This document shows positions 24,372-32,730 of a stretch of 42,887 nucleotides of DNA, in pieces. Location: assembly GCA_046153355.1 (NCBI GenBank), contig JBJXEY010000226.1, forward strand, positions 1 through 42,887. Direction: 5' to 3'. Source of the DNA: 2-02-FULL-62-17 sp046153355 (GTDB lineage Bacteria > Pseudomonadota > Gammaproteobacteria > Burkholderiales > SG8-39). The translations under genes and the position numbers were made by a program. Below the pieces are notes generated by a model that was not told the origin of the DNA, did no database searches, and saw only the letters and a program-made list of their open reading frames with translations. The stretch's first letter is position 1. Each line of letters opens with the position of its first letter.

Positions 24372-25277
24372 TTGAATCTACATTCGCGCGGCCTGCGGTA
24401 CTTTGACATGATCCGCCGGCGCGGCTCGATCCGCGAGGCGGCGCGTCATCTGCATGTCTCCTCTTCGGCGGTGAATCGGCAACTGCTGCAGTTAGAAGAG
24501 GATATCGGTTCGCCGCTTTTCGAGCGCATGCCCTCGGGTATGCGCTTGACGCCCGCAGGGGAAATCCTCGCACGGCATGTCACCACCGTGTTGCAAGATG
24601 GGCAGCGGATGGTTTCAGAGCTGGACGCATTGCGTGGTCTGCGTCGTGGATCGGTGGACGTGGTGGCGGTGGAGTCGTTGACAGCGTCGTTCCTGCCGGA
24701 ACTTTTGCAAACCATGCACTCTCGTTATCCGGCGGTGACGCTGCGTGTGCAAGTTTGTGGTTCGGCGCAAGCGGCTCGTCTGGTCGCCCTGGGCGACGCG
24801 GATGTCGCGCTGGGGTTTGTTTTGCAACGCAATGAGGCGTTGCGACAGCTAGCACTGTCGCGCTTCGCTTTGGGTGCGGTCGTCAAGAAGAGCCACCCTT
24901 TGGCAAGGCTGACAAATGTGAGCTTGGCAGACTGCGCGCGACATCCCTTAGTACTGCCCAGTGAAGAATTGTCGATACATTGGGAATTGAAGACCGCGAT
25001 GGCGAATCTCAAACGTCCCTTGAACGTGGTACTCGAAACCGGCTCATTTGAGTTGATGAAAGAATTTGCCGCGCGCGGCGCGGCAGTTGCCTTTACCAAT
25101 CGCTTTGGCATTGAGCGCGAATTGCGCGCGGGGCTATTGCGGCATCTGCCACTAAAGCCCGCGATCTACTCAGGCCTGGGTGTGTACGTGCGCGCCGGAC
25201 GTTCCCCAACGCCCGCGTTGGATGCCTTCACACGCCTTGCCGCCGAGGCCATCGAAACACGCCAAACCGAGGAATAG
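24372..25277 (+). CDS. LysR-family transcriptional regulator
   Basis: 301 residues, normal for LysR. The N-terminal winged HTH is clear (YFDMIRRRGSIREAARHLHV, then SSSAVNRQLLQLEEDIG and LFERMPSGMRLTPAGE). The effector domain follows (VDVVAVESLTASFLPELLQ). Start is TTG 24372; the next ATG would cut into the HTH. No good ribosome-binding site is visible. It lies 35 bp after hyuB and upstream of a Bug/MOSC pair, all on one strand, so it may regulate either; LysR proteins usually control adjacent genes with a small-molecule inducer. Confidence 0.92.
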   Translation: MNLHSRGLRYFDMIRRRGSIREAARHLHVSSSAVNRQLLQLEEDIGSPLFERMPSGMRLTPAGEILARHVTTVLQDGQRMVSELDALRGLRRGSVDVVAVESLTASFLPELLQTMHSRYPAVTLRVQVCGSAQAARLVALGDADVALGFVLQRNEALRQLALSRFALGAVVKKSHPLARLTNVSLADCARHPLVLPSEELSIHWELKTAMANLKRPLNVVLETGSFELMKEFAARGAAVAFTNRFGIERELRAGLLRHLPLKPAIYSGLGVYVRAGRSPTPALDAFTRLAAEAIETRQTEE

Positions 25278-25396
25278 TGGCGGCACTGCGTTTTTTGCAT
25301 CACCCCAGTTCGTTTTATGCGCTATCGGCCACGCGGTGCAATCCATAGACTAGGTGCGCGAAATCTTTCAATCGGACCCATCCAAAGGAGGTCAGC

Positions 25397-26407
25397 ATGC
25401 GCGCCACCCGTGTACGCCAACAATGTTTCCATCCCCTCGCACGCAAATTGACTGGGCTCGCGTTCGCCGTTTTTGCGACACTTGCCATCGCTCAGCAGGG
25501 CCCCGGCGGTTATCCGAACAAGGCGGTACGTGTCGTCTTACCCGCAGCACCCGGCAGTCTGACCGATCCGGTAGGCCGTATCGTCACCGAGGAATTGGCA
25601 AAACGTACCGGCCAGCCGTGGGTGATTGAAAATCGGCCGGGTGCCGGCGGGATCATCGGTTCCGATAACGTTGCGAAGAGCGCGCCAGATGGCTACTCGC
25701 TGCTATTCACCGCTAACAATTTCATCATCACCCCGGCGCTCTACAGCGGTACCGTGCCCTACAAGGTTCAAGAAGATTTCACTCCCATTGGCCTTGCGGC
25801 GCGCGCCGATAACCTGTTGGTGGCATCTAGAGCCTCCGGCATTAACTCCATTCAGGAACTTGTCGCCGCCGCCAAGAAAGCGCCCAAGGGCCTGGACTAC
25901 ACCTCGCCGTTGTTGGGTTCGGCGGCGCATCTCACCGTGGAACTATTCAAACGGGTGGCGGGCATACCGCTCAATCACGTTGCTTACAAAGATGCATCGC
26001 AGGGCACCACTGATACGCTCTCGGGGCAAATCGCCGTGAACATCATGGGTGTATCGACGGCATTGCCGCATATTCAGGCCGGCAAGCTCGCGCCGCTTGC
26101 CTGGACGGGCGAAAAACGCTTGGCGTCGTTGCCCAATACACCCACCTTTGTTGAGGCGGGTTTTCGCGAAGTGCACATGGGGCTGTGGTTCGGCTATTTT
26201 GGCCCGGCGAAAATGCCCGCGCCACTGGTTAGCTACATCAATGAACAACTCAATGCCGCGCTACGCTCGGCGGCAGTGACCGAGCGTCTTGGCAAACTTA
26301 CCATCGAGACTCTACCGGGCACGCCGGCAACGCTTGCCGAAACGCTCAAACGAGAAACACCCGTCTATGCGCGTATCGCGGCGGATACCGGTCTTAAGCT
26401 GGATTGA
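25397..26407 (+). CDS. Bug/TctC-family substrate-binding protein
   Basis: 336-residue periplasmic binding protein. A long n-region precedes the hydrophobic core (LTGLAFAVFATLAIAQQ), and the mature part starts GYPNKAVRVVLPAAPGSLTDP. Motifs VIENRPGAGGIIGSD, APDGYSLLFTANN and LNHVAYKDAS are present. HVPYKG is altered to HVAYKD, which should affect ligand contacts. Ribosome-binding site AAAGGAGGT is near perfect. The stop region overlaps or abuts the MOSC gene. It follows a LysR regulator by 119 bp. Confidence 0.93.
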   Translation: MRATRVRQQCFHPLARKLTGLAFAVFATLAIAQQGPGGYPNKAVRVVLPAAPGSLTDPVGRIVTEELAKRTGQPWVIENRPGAGGIIGSDNVAKSAPDGYSLLFTANNFIITPALYSGTVPYKVQEDFTPIGLAARADNLLVASRASGINSIQELVAAAKKAPKGLDYTSPLLGSAAHLTVELFKRVAGIPLNHVAYKDASQGTTDTLSGQIAVNIMGVSTALPHIQAGKLAPLAWTGEKRLASLPNTPTFVEAGFREVHMGLWFGYFGPAKMPAPLVSYINEQLNAALRSAAVTERLGKLTIETLPGTPATLAETLKRETPVYARIAADTGLKLD

Positions 26408-26412
26408 TCGCC

Positions 26413-26895
26413 ATGCCAATCCTCGCTGGAATTTTTATCTGCGCACAGGCCGGCGCTGAAATGAACTCTTTGCAAAGCGTCACCGTGCATCAGGGTGTGG
26501 GCTTGGAGGGTGATCGCTACGCGCTTGGCGTGGGCGCCTATTCCAAGATCGAACCTATCAAGGTGCGACATGCGACCCTGATTACCGAGGAGAGCATCGC
26601 CATTGCCAACGCGTGGTTTGCGGAGCAAGGCGAGCCGCCCATGACCGCCCTGCTAACACGGCGCAATCTGTTGATCGATCAGATCTCGGCGGCGGCCTTG
26701 AACGCGTTGGTTGGACGCGAATTTACCTTGGGTGGGGCACGGTTTCGCGGGCTTGAACTCGCCGATCCATGCCAACGTCCGACTCGTTTGCTTGGTCGCA
26801 CCGGGTTCGAGAAAGCCTTCGACGGCCGGGGCGGACTGCGCGCCGAAGCGCTTGCCGGCGGGATATTGACGCTAGGAGACAAACTGGTTTGCTAA
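26413..26895 (+). CDS. MOSC-domain protein
   Basis: 160 residues forming a single MOSC (molybdenum cofactor sulfurase C-terminal) domain: GLEGDRYALGVG near the start, RRNLLI in the middle, and ADPCQRPTRLLG with the conserved cysteine. The C-terminus is GGLRAEALAGGILTLGD. MOSC proteins carry sulfur or bind Moco in reductive or sulfur-transfer reactions. ATG 26413 is five bases after the Bug stop; a TTG at 26404 would overlap it. Cotranscription with a Bug binding protein is unusual and hints at a linked substrate. Confidence 0.88.
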   Translation: MPILAGIFICAQAGAEMNSLQSVTVHQGVGLEGDRYALGVGAYSKIEPIKVRHATLITEESIAIANAWFAEQGEPPMTALLTRRNLLIDQISAAALNALVGREFTLGGARFRGLELADPCQRPTRLLGRTGFEKAFDGRGGLRAEALAGGILTLGDKLVC

Positions 26896-27190
26896 TCGTG
26901 GCAGCGCTAAAGGTGGTATCGCAACGGTCCAGATGATCGCAATTTGTCGCGTGGCCCGCGCGCCAGGCTGAACCGCGCGGTTAAATTGTCGTCGCTTGCG
27001 CTGTGGCGCTAAGTTCGCGGTATGAGGCATTGCAAGAGCTTGGCCATGCCCCGCAATGGTTCATGTTCGACGAAGTGGCCCAGTTAAATGCCGCCGAAGC
27101 CGCGGCCACCGTACACCCGATCGCAGCCACATGGAACTCATCGGCAAACTCAATCCAGGCCCCGAACGCACCATACAAAGCAAAGTTACC
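26896..27190. other. Intergenic region between convergent genes, possible hydrolase remnant
   Basis: No intact gene. On the minus strand around 26990-27060 one frame reads GHFVEHEPLRGMAKLLQ, which resembles the C-terminal histidine region of alpha/beta hydrolases, but stop codons close it on both sides. The other open frames are short and show no domain. This is probably decayed coding sequence. Confidence 0.25.
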
Positions 27191-28207
27191 CTACCGGCCA
27201 TGTGCTTCGGAGGGCCTATTGTTCGCCGCGTTACCGCGGTATTGCCGCTCCTGGCAGGCGGTGCTTTGCGGCGCGCCCTCGATCAATTCGCGATAGCAGC
27301 CGCTATATAGCCCTTTAAATGCCGGTGCGACATGGTCGTCGCTGTCACCGATTTCCTCCAACGGAACACACAAGGGTGTGCCATCGATTACCCGCAAACC
27401 GGTGTCGCGAATCATCTGCCCCACCCGCTCGATATAGGGGCCGGAATTGCGACAATACGATTCAATCACCGGGCCATGCACGTAGACGCAATCGAATTTT
27501 TGCTCCGCGCATAGCGCGGCGATACGGCGCAGATAAAGCAGTTTGCGCGGATTGATCTGCTCGGTCCGCAATGCCAGTGCGACATGCCGTTCGCGATAGG
27601 CGGGGGAGCGATTGAGGGACAGGGCACGCTGCGGCGGGTAATCGGTGCTCCAGCCAAGCGACGCGCGCGCATCGCGGCCGCGAAGGAGATAGCGCAGCGT
27701 GGCTTGCGCGTTATCTAAATTCAGATAGGCGCCGACGATCACCTCGATGGGCACTTCATCCAACGGAAAAAGACGGTCCGCCGAATGCAGATATCCAAGA
27801 TAAGCGGGTTCGCGCGTCATCATATCCAGAGCGTGCATATAGACGTTTCTACGCGGCATTGCATGTTCCAGCAGGCGGCGGCTAAGGTTGAGGGACCCCG
27901 CATAACCAAAGGTGCCCGCCAGCGCCAGGTTGAGCGTGGGCTTGTCGCCGCTGGCATTCCATGTGCGCGAGTCAATGGCATTGCCCAAAGTACTGTCGCC
28001 GAAAAATGCGGTATCGACGCGGGTCGTTGCATCGATTTTTTCCCGTTGGTACTGCAAAAGTTCATGGACCGGAAACGCGATCGCGCCAAATAACAGCCCC
28101 GCGCCTGCGATCGTGGCGATGAGTAGCGTCATCAACGCTGCTACGCTGACGAGCAGCGCCAGATAGCGCAACGATTCAGAATTGGAAGTAGAGGAAGCTT
28201 GACGCAT
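27191..28207 (-). CDS. Membrane-anchored SGNH/GDSL-like protein (AlgJ-like partner of MBOAT)
   Basis: 338 residues. One N-terminal membrane segment (residues about 15-45) is followed by an extracytoplasmic domain with a GDS motif (FFGDSTLGNAI, S72) and an Asp/His cluster (GDSDDHVAP, D288-H292), as in SGNH-type acyl esterases/transferases. It overlaps the end of the MBOAT gene by 32 bp on the same strand. In alginate and other polysaccharide O-acetylation systems an AlgI-type MBOAT works with an AlgJ/AlgX-type SGNH protein, so this pair probably acylates a surface glycan. Overall similarity to AlgJ itself is weak. Confidence 0.7.
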   Translation of the reverse strand: MRQASSTSNSESLRYLALLVSVAALMTLLIATIAGAGLLFGAIAFPVHELLQYQREKIDATTRVDTAFFGDSTLGNAIDSRTWNASGDKPTLNLALAGTFGYAGSLNLSRRLLEHAMPRRNVYMHALDMMTREPAYLGYLHSADRLFPLDEVPIEVIVGAYLNLDNAQATLRYLLRGRDARASLGWSTDYPPQRALSLNRSPAYRERHVALALRTEQINPRKLLYLRRIAALCAEQKFDCVYVHGPVIESYCRNSGPYIERVGQMIRDTGLRVIDGTPLCVPLEEIGDSDDHVAPAFKGLYSGCYRELIEGAPQSTACQERQYRGNAANNRPSEAHGR

Positions 28208-29654
28208 CGTTGAATCGGCAAATACATACCGCTAATAGGAGCGCTGCGAGGCAAGCGAAGCGTGGCGTGGGCCGCCATTGCAGGATTGAATCCGTGGTTG
28301 TTTCGACCGGATAGACGTGGAAACCCGGAAAATGTCTGCCCATGATTTGGCGCGTGTTGGGAGCGAAAACGGCGATCATAACGAGGGCTGGCGTCAGCCA
28401 GTTGGATGCTATGGCAGGCAGCCGATCCGCCCGCGTGTCCCAGCCGTTTAATCCCGCCATGCTCGCGAGCAGACTCAACGCCGTGGCCATCGAATCGGCG
28501 CGAAACAACACCCAACCGATGAGCACCGCGATAAAGGTGAGTGACCAGCCGAGGAAAACCGGCATCGGCGGCAGCATGCGGCGGGTTCTAATAGCTACCC
28601 ATACATGCTGAATGACTAGCAGCAGGCCGTGCAGCACACCCCAGGCGATAAAGGTCCAGCCTGCGCCATGCCACAGACCGCCCAGGGCCATGGTGGCAAG
28701 CAAGTTAATGTGGCGCCGCGCGGGCCCGCGCCGGTTGCCGCCCAGCGGGATGTAGAGGTAATCACGCAAGAAACGTGACAGGGTGATGTGCCAACGCCGC
28801 CAGAAATCCACGATGCTGGTGGCTTGATACGGAGACTCGAAATTAACCGGCAGGCGAATGCCGAACATCCAAGCCAGCCCGATTGCCATATCGGAATAAC
28901 CCGAGAAATCGAAATACAACTGCATCGCGTAGGCGAGCACACCTAACCACGCCTCGCCGAATCCCAGCGCGTTACCTGCGGCGGCCTGTGCGAACAAGGC
29001 GTCGGCGCTGGGTGCCACGCCATCGGCACAAAGCAATTTTTTCGCTAAGCCAAGGATAAATAAGGTCAGGCCCGCGGCAACGCGTAGGGCGTCGGGACGG
29101 TAGATGTCGGGCGCGGCGAACTGCGGCATCATTTCCCGATGGTGCAAGAGCGGCCCGGCGATCAAGTGCGGGAAAAAACTCACGAACAGGCCATAGCGCG
29201 GCAAGTTGGGCTCCTCGGCTTTACCCGCGTAGATGTCGGCAAGAAAAGCGATTTGGGTAAAAGTGAAAAAAGAAATGCCCAACGGCAGGCCGGCGGTGCC
29301 CGATGCGATAACCACATCGCCAAGGGAAAAGATGCCGCCAATAAGGAAGGCGGCGTATTTGAAGTAGGCGAGCACGGCTAGATTCAGCCCGATGCCGATG
29401 ACAAACAACGTGCGCTTGCGTGTGGCCTGCAACGGTTCGCGCCATTGAGATAGACGTACGCCGATGGCGTAATTCCACAGTATCGAGGCCAACAATAGCG
29501 GCGCGTGATAGGGATTCCACCAAGCGTAAAACACCATCGAGCCCAACCACAGCACCGCGACAGCGCTACGAATGCCCACCCGCCCGGCGAGAAAAAACCC
29601 CCCAAGCATCGCCGGCAAAAAGAGAAACAAAAAGGAATGCGAACTAAACAGCAT
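28176..29654 (-). CDS. MBOAT-family O-acyltransferase (AlgI-like)
   Basis: 492-residue polytopic inner-membrane enzyme. It begins MLFSSHSFLFLFLPAML, the typical AlgI/DltB-like start, so ATG 29654 is chosen over TTG 29675. Family motifs: FSFFPHLIAGP-like FFPHLIAGPLLHHREM, YFDFSGYSDMAIGL, FWRRWHITLS (H289) and GGLWHGAGW with the catalytic H329. MBOATs pass acyl groups across the membrane onto extracytoplasmic polymers. It is coupled to the GDSL-like gene that follows it. No polysaccharide biosynthesis genes are nearby, so the acceptor is unknown. Confidence 0.94.
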   Translation of the reverse strand: MLFSSHSFLFLFLPAMLGGFFLAGRVGIRSAVAVLWLGSMVFYAWWNPYHAPLLLASILWNYAIGVRLSQWREPLQATRKRTLFVIGIGLNLAVLAYFKYAAFLIGGIFSLGDVVIASGTAGLPLGISFFTFTQIAFLADIYAGKAEEPNLPRYGLFVSFFPHLIAGPLLHHREMMPQFAAPDIYRPDALRVAAGLTLFILGLAKKLLCADGVAPSADALFAQAAAGNALGFGEAWLGVLAYAMQLYFDFSGYSDMAIGLAWMFGIRLPVNFESPYQATSIVDFWRRWHITLSRFLRDYLYIPLGGNRRGPARRHINLLATMALGGLWHGAGWTFIAWGVLHGLLLVIQHVWVAIRTRRMLPPMPVFLGWSLTFIAVLIGWVLFRADSMATALSLLASMAGLNGWDTRADRLPAIASNWLTPALVMIAVFAPNTRQIMGRHFPGFHVYPVETTTDSILQWRPTPRFACLAALLLAVCICRFNDASSFLYFQF

Positions 29655-29775
29655 GGGAATGAAACGGTTGCGCAACGATGGTGAGTTTTTCTACTGGAAG
29701 CGGGCGCGCAAAAACGACGCTATCGCGCGACGCAATCCAAGGCAATTCCTCGATACAGCACGCAGTATCGGCGTG

Positions 29776-31500
29776 TCAATGTATTTCCGGCTCGTCGATA
29801 GGTGCGGTGCCTTCCAGAAAACGGAAGTCACATCCCAGGTTGGCCTGGGTGACATGCTGCGAAAAGATCACGCCGTAACCGCGTGGGTATTTCGCTTGAG
29901 GCGCCCTCCACGCGGCTTTGCGGCGCGCAAGTTCCTCGTTGTCAACTTCTACGTCGAGCCTGCGCGCGGCGACATCCAAGGTAATCAAATCTCCCGATTT
30001 GACCAATGCCAGCGGGCCACCGACAAACGACTCCGGCGCTACATGTAGGATGCAAGTGCCGTAACTGGTGCCACTCATGCGCGCATCCGAAATTCTCACC
30101 ATATCGCGCACGCCTTCTTTGAGAAGCTTTTTGGGGATCGGCAGCATGCCCCATTCGGGCATGCCGGGGCCACCCTGGGGGCCTGCATTGCGCAGAATCA
30201 GTACCGAGTCTGCGTCCACTTCGAGCGCGGCATCGTCGATGCGTGCGGCCATATCGTTGTAGTCATCAAAAACGATGGCGCGGCCAGTATGTTTGAGTAA
30301 GCGCGGTGAGGCCGCGTTCGCTTTGATCACCGCGCCATCGGGGGCTAGGTTCCCTCTTAGCACGACCAGGCCACCTTCTGGTTCGATTGGGTCGGTGGGC
30401 GTGCGAATTACATCGCTGTTGTGGATTTTCGCGTCGGCGACGTTCTCACCGAGCGTGCGCCCGGTGCAGGTCATGGCATCCATGGCCAGTAGCGCCCGCA
30501 TGCCTTCGAGCAGACCAGAGAGGCCCCCAGCGTAGTAAAAGTCTTCCATCAGATAACGACCGGCGGGCCGCATGTCAACCAACACGGGAGTAACCCGGCC
30601 CAGTTCCTCGAAGCGCTCCAACTCAATATGAATACCGGCGCGGCCGGCAAGCGCAATCACGTGGATCAACGCGTTGGTGGAGCCACCCAGAGCCATGAGC
30701 ACCTTGATGGCATTGTCAAAAGATTGCGCAGTGAGTATGTCGCGAGGTTTTAGGTCCTCCCAGACGAGTTCGACGATACGTTGGCCGGACAACGCCGCCA
30801 TGCGGCGGTGATTGGAATCAGGCGCAGGAATCGAGGACGCATTGGGCAGACTAAATCCCAGCACTTCGGCCAGACTCGTCATGGTGGATGCCGTGCCCAT
30901 GGTCATACAGGTACCGGGTGAGCGCGCGATGCCTTCTTCTATCTCGGACCAATCGCGCTTGCTTATGTTGCCGGCGCGCAGTTCATCCCAATATTTCCAC
31001 GCATCCGACCCTGAACCCAGGGTCTTGCCTTGCCAATGACCGGAGAGCATCGGCCCTGCAGGCACATACATCGCCGGCAGATTCATGCTGATCGCACCCA
31101 TCAGCAGGCCCGGCGTGGTCTTGTCGCAACCGCCCATGAGCACGCAACCATCCACGGGGTAGGAGCGAAGTAACTCTTCGGTCTCCATCGCCAGGAGATT
31201 GCGATACATCATGGTGCTGGGTTTTTGGAACACCTCGGCAAGCGACATCGCCGGCATCTCGATCGGCACACCACCGGCTTGCCACACGCCGCGCTTCACA
31301 TCCTCGGCGCGTTCGCGAAGGTGCGCGTGGCAGTGACCGATTTCACTCCAGGTATTGACGATGGCGATAACCGGTTTGCCCTGCATATCGGCATGTGTCA
31401 GACCCAGTTGCAGGCCGCGGGAGCGATGGCCGAAGCCGCGCAGATCATCGGTGGCGAACCAGCGGCTGCTTCTTAAGTTCTCAGGGGATAGTCGGCGCAT
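29776..31500 (-). CDS. IlvD/Edd-family dehydratase (sugar-acid/L-arabinonate dehydratase-like)
   Basis: 574-residue iron-sulfur dehydratase. Cluster cysteines are C57 (SEIGHCHAHL), C125 (GGCDKTTPG) and C198 (PGTCMTMGTAS). The opening RSSRWFATDDLRGFGHRSR is characteristic of the pentonate (L-arabinonate type) branch rather than of dihydroxy-acid dehydratase IlvD itself. These enzymes dehydrate aldonic acids to 2-keto-3-deoxy acids. C-terminal motifs (PQGGPGMPEWG, DARMSGTSYGT) are intact. The 121-bp gap before the MBOAT gene contains nothing obvious. No sugar transporter or aldolase is adjacent. Confidence 0.9.
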   Translation of the reverse strand: MRRLSPENLRSSRWFATDDLRGFGHRSRGLQLGLTHADMQGKPVIAIVNTWSEIGHCHAHLRERAEDVKRGVWQAGGVPIEMPAMSLAEVFQKPSTMMYRNLLAMETEELLRSYPVDGCVLMGGCDKTTPGLLMGAISMNLPAMYVPAGPMLSGHWQGKTLGSGSDAWKYWDELRAGNISKRDWSEIEEGIARSPGTCMTMGTASTMTSLAEVLGFSLPNASSIPAPDSNHRRMAALSGQRIVELVWEDLKPRDILTAQSFDNAIKVLMALGGSTNALIHVIALAGRAGIHIELERFEELGRVTPVLVDMRPAGRYLMEDFYYAGGLSGLLEGMRALLAMDAMTCTGRTLGENVADAKIHNSDVIRTPTDPIEPEGGLVVLRGNLAPDGAVIKANAASPRLLKHTGRAIVFDDYNDMAARIDDAALEVDADSVLILRNAGPQGGPGMPEWGMLPIPKKLLKEGVRDMVRISDARMSGTSYGTCILHVAPESFVGGPLALVKSGDLITLDVAARRLDVEVDNEELARRKAAWRAPQAKYPRGYGVIFSQHVTQANLGCDFRFLEGTAPIDEPEIH

Positions 31501-31589
31501 CTGATATTCGCCAGTTTGGATTTAAGAAAAAATTCGCGCCGCTGGGTAGCTTTTGAGAAAGCGTAGCAAATAATGCAGCGTAGCCGGTA

Positions 31590-31772
31590 TCAAAAGAGCG
31601 TGGTCAGATTCACCAGCCATTCGGGCATAACATCGAGCAGCAGTGCTTCGATGCGTTTGTCGACACCGGAAAGCGTCAACACAGCGATGGCGATCAACAA
31701 CACGCCCAGAAGAATGATGGGAAGCACCGGCAGCACGCAAGGATTGATTATCGTCAGCGCACCCGCCAGCAC
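31590..31772 (-). pseudogene. Internally deleted CcdA/DsbD-like membrane gene remnant
   Basis: A 60-codon frame joins LAGALTIINPCVLPVLPIIL, the classic first-helix motif of CcdA/DsbD-type thiol-transfer membrane proteins (the active cysteine in NPCVLPVLP), to a C-terminal-looking segment (SGVDKRIEALLLDVMPEWL, ending LTTLF). The intervening five or so helices, with the second redox cysteine, are gone. A stop lies upstream in the same frame. The product could not transfer electrons across the membrane. It lies between the exported VOC gene and the dehydratase. Confidence 0.6.
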
Positions 31773-31799
31773 GCTGAGACAATTAATTTTTGAGGCCGC

Positions 31800-32246
31800 C
31801 TAGTTTTGCCGTTTGACGATTCCGATCACATTGCCTTCGGGATCGGCAAAGCGCGCAAATACAATGCCGCCGGGCACTTCGACGGGAGGCATTACGACGC
31901 GCCCGCCAAGTGCCTCGGCTCGCTTCAGTGTCGCTGCTGGATCCGACACCTTGATATAGAAGATGACCAAAGGCTGACGTTGCGGGCTTGGCCCTACACC
32001 TCCCGTGAGCGTAACGGGCAGTGCGGGCGCGACCGGGATATATCCGTAACCCACTGGATTGAGCGTAATCTTCCAGTCGAATAAATCGGCGTAGAAGCGC
32101 TGTAGACGCGGCGCATCGCTCCCAAGGATCTCGACATGCGCGACTGGATATGGTTCGGGCGCCGCCACCTGCGCCAATGCCATTCGCGGACTGGCTGTGA
32201 CGACGAGGAAAGCTGCAAGCAGTGGTATACGAATGGCGTTGCTCAT
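31800..32246 (-). CDS. Exported VOC-family (glyoxalase-fold) protein
   Basis: 148 residues: signal peptide MSNAIRIPLLAAFLVVTASP then RMALAQ, followed by one VOC module (VAHVEILGSDAPRLQRFYADLFDW through GGIVFARFADPEGNVIGIVKR). VOC proteins are metal-dependent lyases, isomerases, dioxygenases or binding proteins, normally cytoplasmic. A signal peptide on one is unusual. Start ATG 32246 has AAGGGA upstream; the frame is open further but noncoding. It follows the cytoplasmic VOC gene by 25 bp, likely the same transcript. Confidence 0.85.
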   Translation of the reverse strand: MSNAIRIPLLAAFLVVTASPRMALAQVAAPEPYPVAHVEILGSDAPRLQRFYADLFDWKITLNPVGYGYIPVAPALPVTLTGGVGPSPQRQPLVIFYIKVSDPAATLKRAEALGGRVVMPPVEVPGGIVFARFADPEGNVIGIVKRQN

Positions 32247-32271
32247 GAAAGTCCCTTTATTGGTTTGACTG

Positions 32272-32640
32272 TCAGTTGACCGAATGCAGCCCCATGCTAT
32301 TGCCTTCGCTGTCGAGGATGATGGCGAAATAGCCCCAACCTTCCTTGATGAAAGTCTTAGGATGCAGGACCCGCCCTCCGGCGGCGGGCACGCGTCCCAA
32401 GGCGCCTGAGAGGTCCGCACCCGCCTTGAGGTAGACCGTTGCGCCAGTAACCCCTGGGGTGACGCCATCGCGGGCTATGATGGCGCCGGTTGCCTCGCCA
32501 GGCTTGGCCGGAAAGATCGCCATGCGTGCGCCGAGCATGTTCTCGCGTATCAGCGAAATGGCGAGCACGGTTTCGTAAAATTTAGCGGCGCGGTCCAGAT
32601 CGGTGGCGGGAATGTCAAACCAGTTGATGACACTTGACAT
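32272..32640 (-). CDS. VOC-family (glyoxalase/bleomycin-resistance fold) protein
   Basis: 122-residue cytoplasmic VOC protein: INWFDIPATDLDRAAKFYETVL at the start and GWGYFAIILDSEGNSMGLHS at the end, the two beta-alpha-beta-beta-beta modules of this fold. The usual metal position near the C-terminal glutamate is altered to S/N (EGNSMGLH), so it may bind rather than transform a ligand. AGGAGTTTTTC provides a ribosome-binding site. First gene of a two-VOC unit, divergent from a WYL-domain regulator across 90 bp. Confidence 0.88.
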   Translation of the reverse strand: MSSVINWFDIPATDLDRAAKFYETVLAISLIRENMLGARMAIFPAKPGEATGAIIARDGVTPGVTGATVYLKAGADLSGALGRVPAAGGRVLHPKTFIKEGWGYFAIILDSEGNSMGLHSVN

Positions 32641-32690
32641 GAAAAACTCCTCTATGAAGGTTGACGAGAGAAACCCATCTTACGCAGTGG

Positions 32691-32714
32691 CTGCTGACAG
32701 CGTTGTGTCAGCAG
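32691..32714. promoter_or_regulatory. Palindromic operator between VOC genes and WYL regulator
   Basis: A perfect 9-bp inverted repeat CTGCTGACA-gcgttg-TGTCAGCAG lies in the 90-bp divergent gap, 16 bp before the regulator's GTG and 50 bp before the VOC start. Its size and place suit a dimeric HTH repressor controlling both directions, most simply the adjacent YafY/WYL protein. The symmetry is seen directly; the regulator match is inferred. Confidence 0.6.
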
Positions 32715-32730
32715 TGTTTGGAGAAATCCA

